In this document: positions 63,363-64,000 of the stretch, piece by piece
How positions within the stretch are numbered: position 1 is the first letter of the stretch
Layout of the letters: each line of letters starts with the position of its first letter
Source: Odontocerum albicorne
Lineage: Eukaryota; Arthropoda; Insecta; Trichoptera; Odontoceridae
Direction: 5' to 3'
DNA length: 64,000 nt
Assembly (NCBI GenBank): GCA_949825065.1
Contig: OX463842.1
Location: forward strand, 51,582,526-51,646,525
Made by a program: the position numbers and the translations under genes
Notes under the pieces: model-generated
Told to the model about the DNA's origin: nothing
What the model saw: the letters and a program-made list of their open reading frames with translations, nothing else
Database searches by the model: none

Positions 63363-63836
63363 CACCACCATCACCATCAGCCTGTATCCATCCACTGCAG
63401 GATGTAGGCCTCTCCAAGTTGTCTCCACAAAATCCTGTCCTTTGCACATTGCTGCCACATAATACCTGCATGCTTACGTATTTCGTCCACCCAGCGCGCC
63501 TTAGGTCTTCTTACAGGCCTTTTTATACCTATTGGGTACCACTGGATTACTTCATACGTCCAACGATGGTCTGTTGCTCGGGCGATATGCCCAGCCCACT
63601 TCCACTTGAGTCTTTTTGCAACCTCTATAACATCTTCAACCTTTGTTTGGGCTCGTATCCACTCATTACGTTTTCGGTCTCTTCTGGTATAACCTAGCAT
63701 GCACCTTTCCATGCTGCGTTGTGTTGTTTGGAGCTTTTGTAACATTCGTACCGATAAAGTCCAAGTCTCGCATCCATATGTTAGTACTGGCAAGATGCAT
63801 TGGTTAAATACCTTCCGTTTGAGGCAGATTGCAAGC
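63363..63836 (-). pseudogene. LINE ORF2 C-terminus, family epsilon copy 2
   Basis: A minus-strand frame open from about 63836: KVFNQCILPVLTYGCETWTL, ERCMLGYTRRDRKRNEWIRA, VAKRLKWKWAGHIARATDHR, VIQWYPIGIKRPVRRPKARW, VDEIRKHAGIMW and LGEAYILQWMDTG, stop at 63377. Uninterrupted over ~150 codons, but the reverse transcriptase is missing (5'-truncated). The 3' end is followed by a (GAT/GGT)n tract as in copy 1. Confidence 0.82.
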
Positions 63837-64000
63837 TTGTATAATATTATATATTACGAGTATATCATATGTATGTCTTTTATAAGCAAGCATAATGACA
63901 GGTTACTGTAATGTTATGATGTATGTATTGATATTTTTTTTATAGGAGTTCCTTTCAGAAAAGCATCAAGAATCACGAGAGAATTGTATATTCTTTGATA

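Overview
The window looks like a stretch of AT-rich, intron-less, repeat-packed DNA from an animal nuclear genome, most likely an insect. The reasons are the kinds of mobile elements present: a Jockey-type non-LTR retrotransposon, mariner and hAT DNA transposons, TTAA-target elements, tRNA-derived SINEs and many LINE 3' ends. This assignment is an inference. I recognise no ordinary host protein gene, rRNA gene, tRNA gene or CRISPR array. Almost every protein-like frame that can be identified belongs to a transposable element, and most of these are broken.

Layout: 0.4-10 kb holds LINE 3' ends, degenerate SINEs, three copies of a ~0.6 kb TTAA-flanked element (family E), another TTAA element at 6.2 kb, a palindrome-arm family (family F) and short tandem repeats. 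10-16 kb holds further TTAA elements (families G and C), a decayed reverse transcriptase and a rearranged mariner fragment. 16.5-19.2 kb is tandem-repeat territory: a 44-bp array and a 16-copy satellite of about 101 bp. 20-23.6 kb has a mariner N-terminal domain flanked by short direct repeats and three LINE 3' fragments. 24.9-27.3 kb is the largest non-repetitive stretch. 27.3-33.8 kb has LINE ends, a complete 1293-bp mariner inserted inside a 24-bp minisatellite, a SINE with target-site duplications and an hAT element with an 8-bp duplication. 36.95-41.26 kb is the best-preserved element: a two-ORF Jockey-like retrotransposon whose ORF2 is intact. It sits inside an antisense SINE with a 14-bp duplication. 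41.6-64 kb is again nested LINE, SINE, TTAA, mariner and hAT remnants, with a 13-copy 43-bp minisatellite and several ~200-bp palindromes.

How the parts relate: non-autonomous elements dominate. SINEs and several unrelated-headed repeats share a 3' tail containing a TTGCC/GGCAA hairpin, as expected if one LINE machinery mobilised them. TTAA families E and G share both termini and so probably used one piggyBac-like transposase in trans, which is not encoded here. Three mariner-derived copies of one family keep the N-terminal DNA-binding region but have lost the catalytic core.

The most interesting points are the LINE-in-SINE nesting that gives ORF1 a chimeric N-terminus, a palindromic repeat family carrying a conserved hammerhead-ribozyme-like core, the related E/G TTAA families, the mariner-split minisatellite, and one unidentified open frame of about 130 codons at 35.55-35.95 kb.
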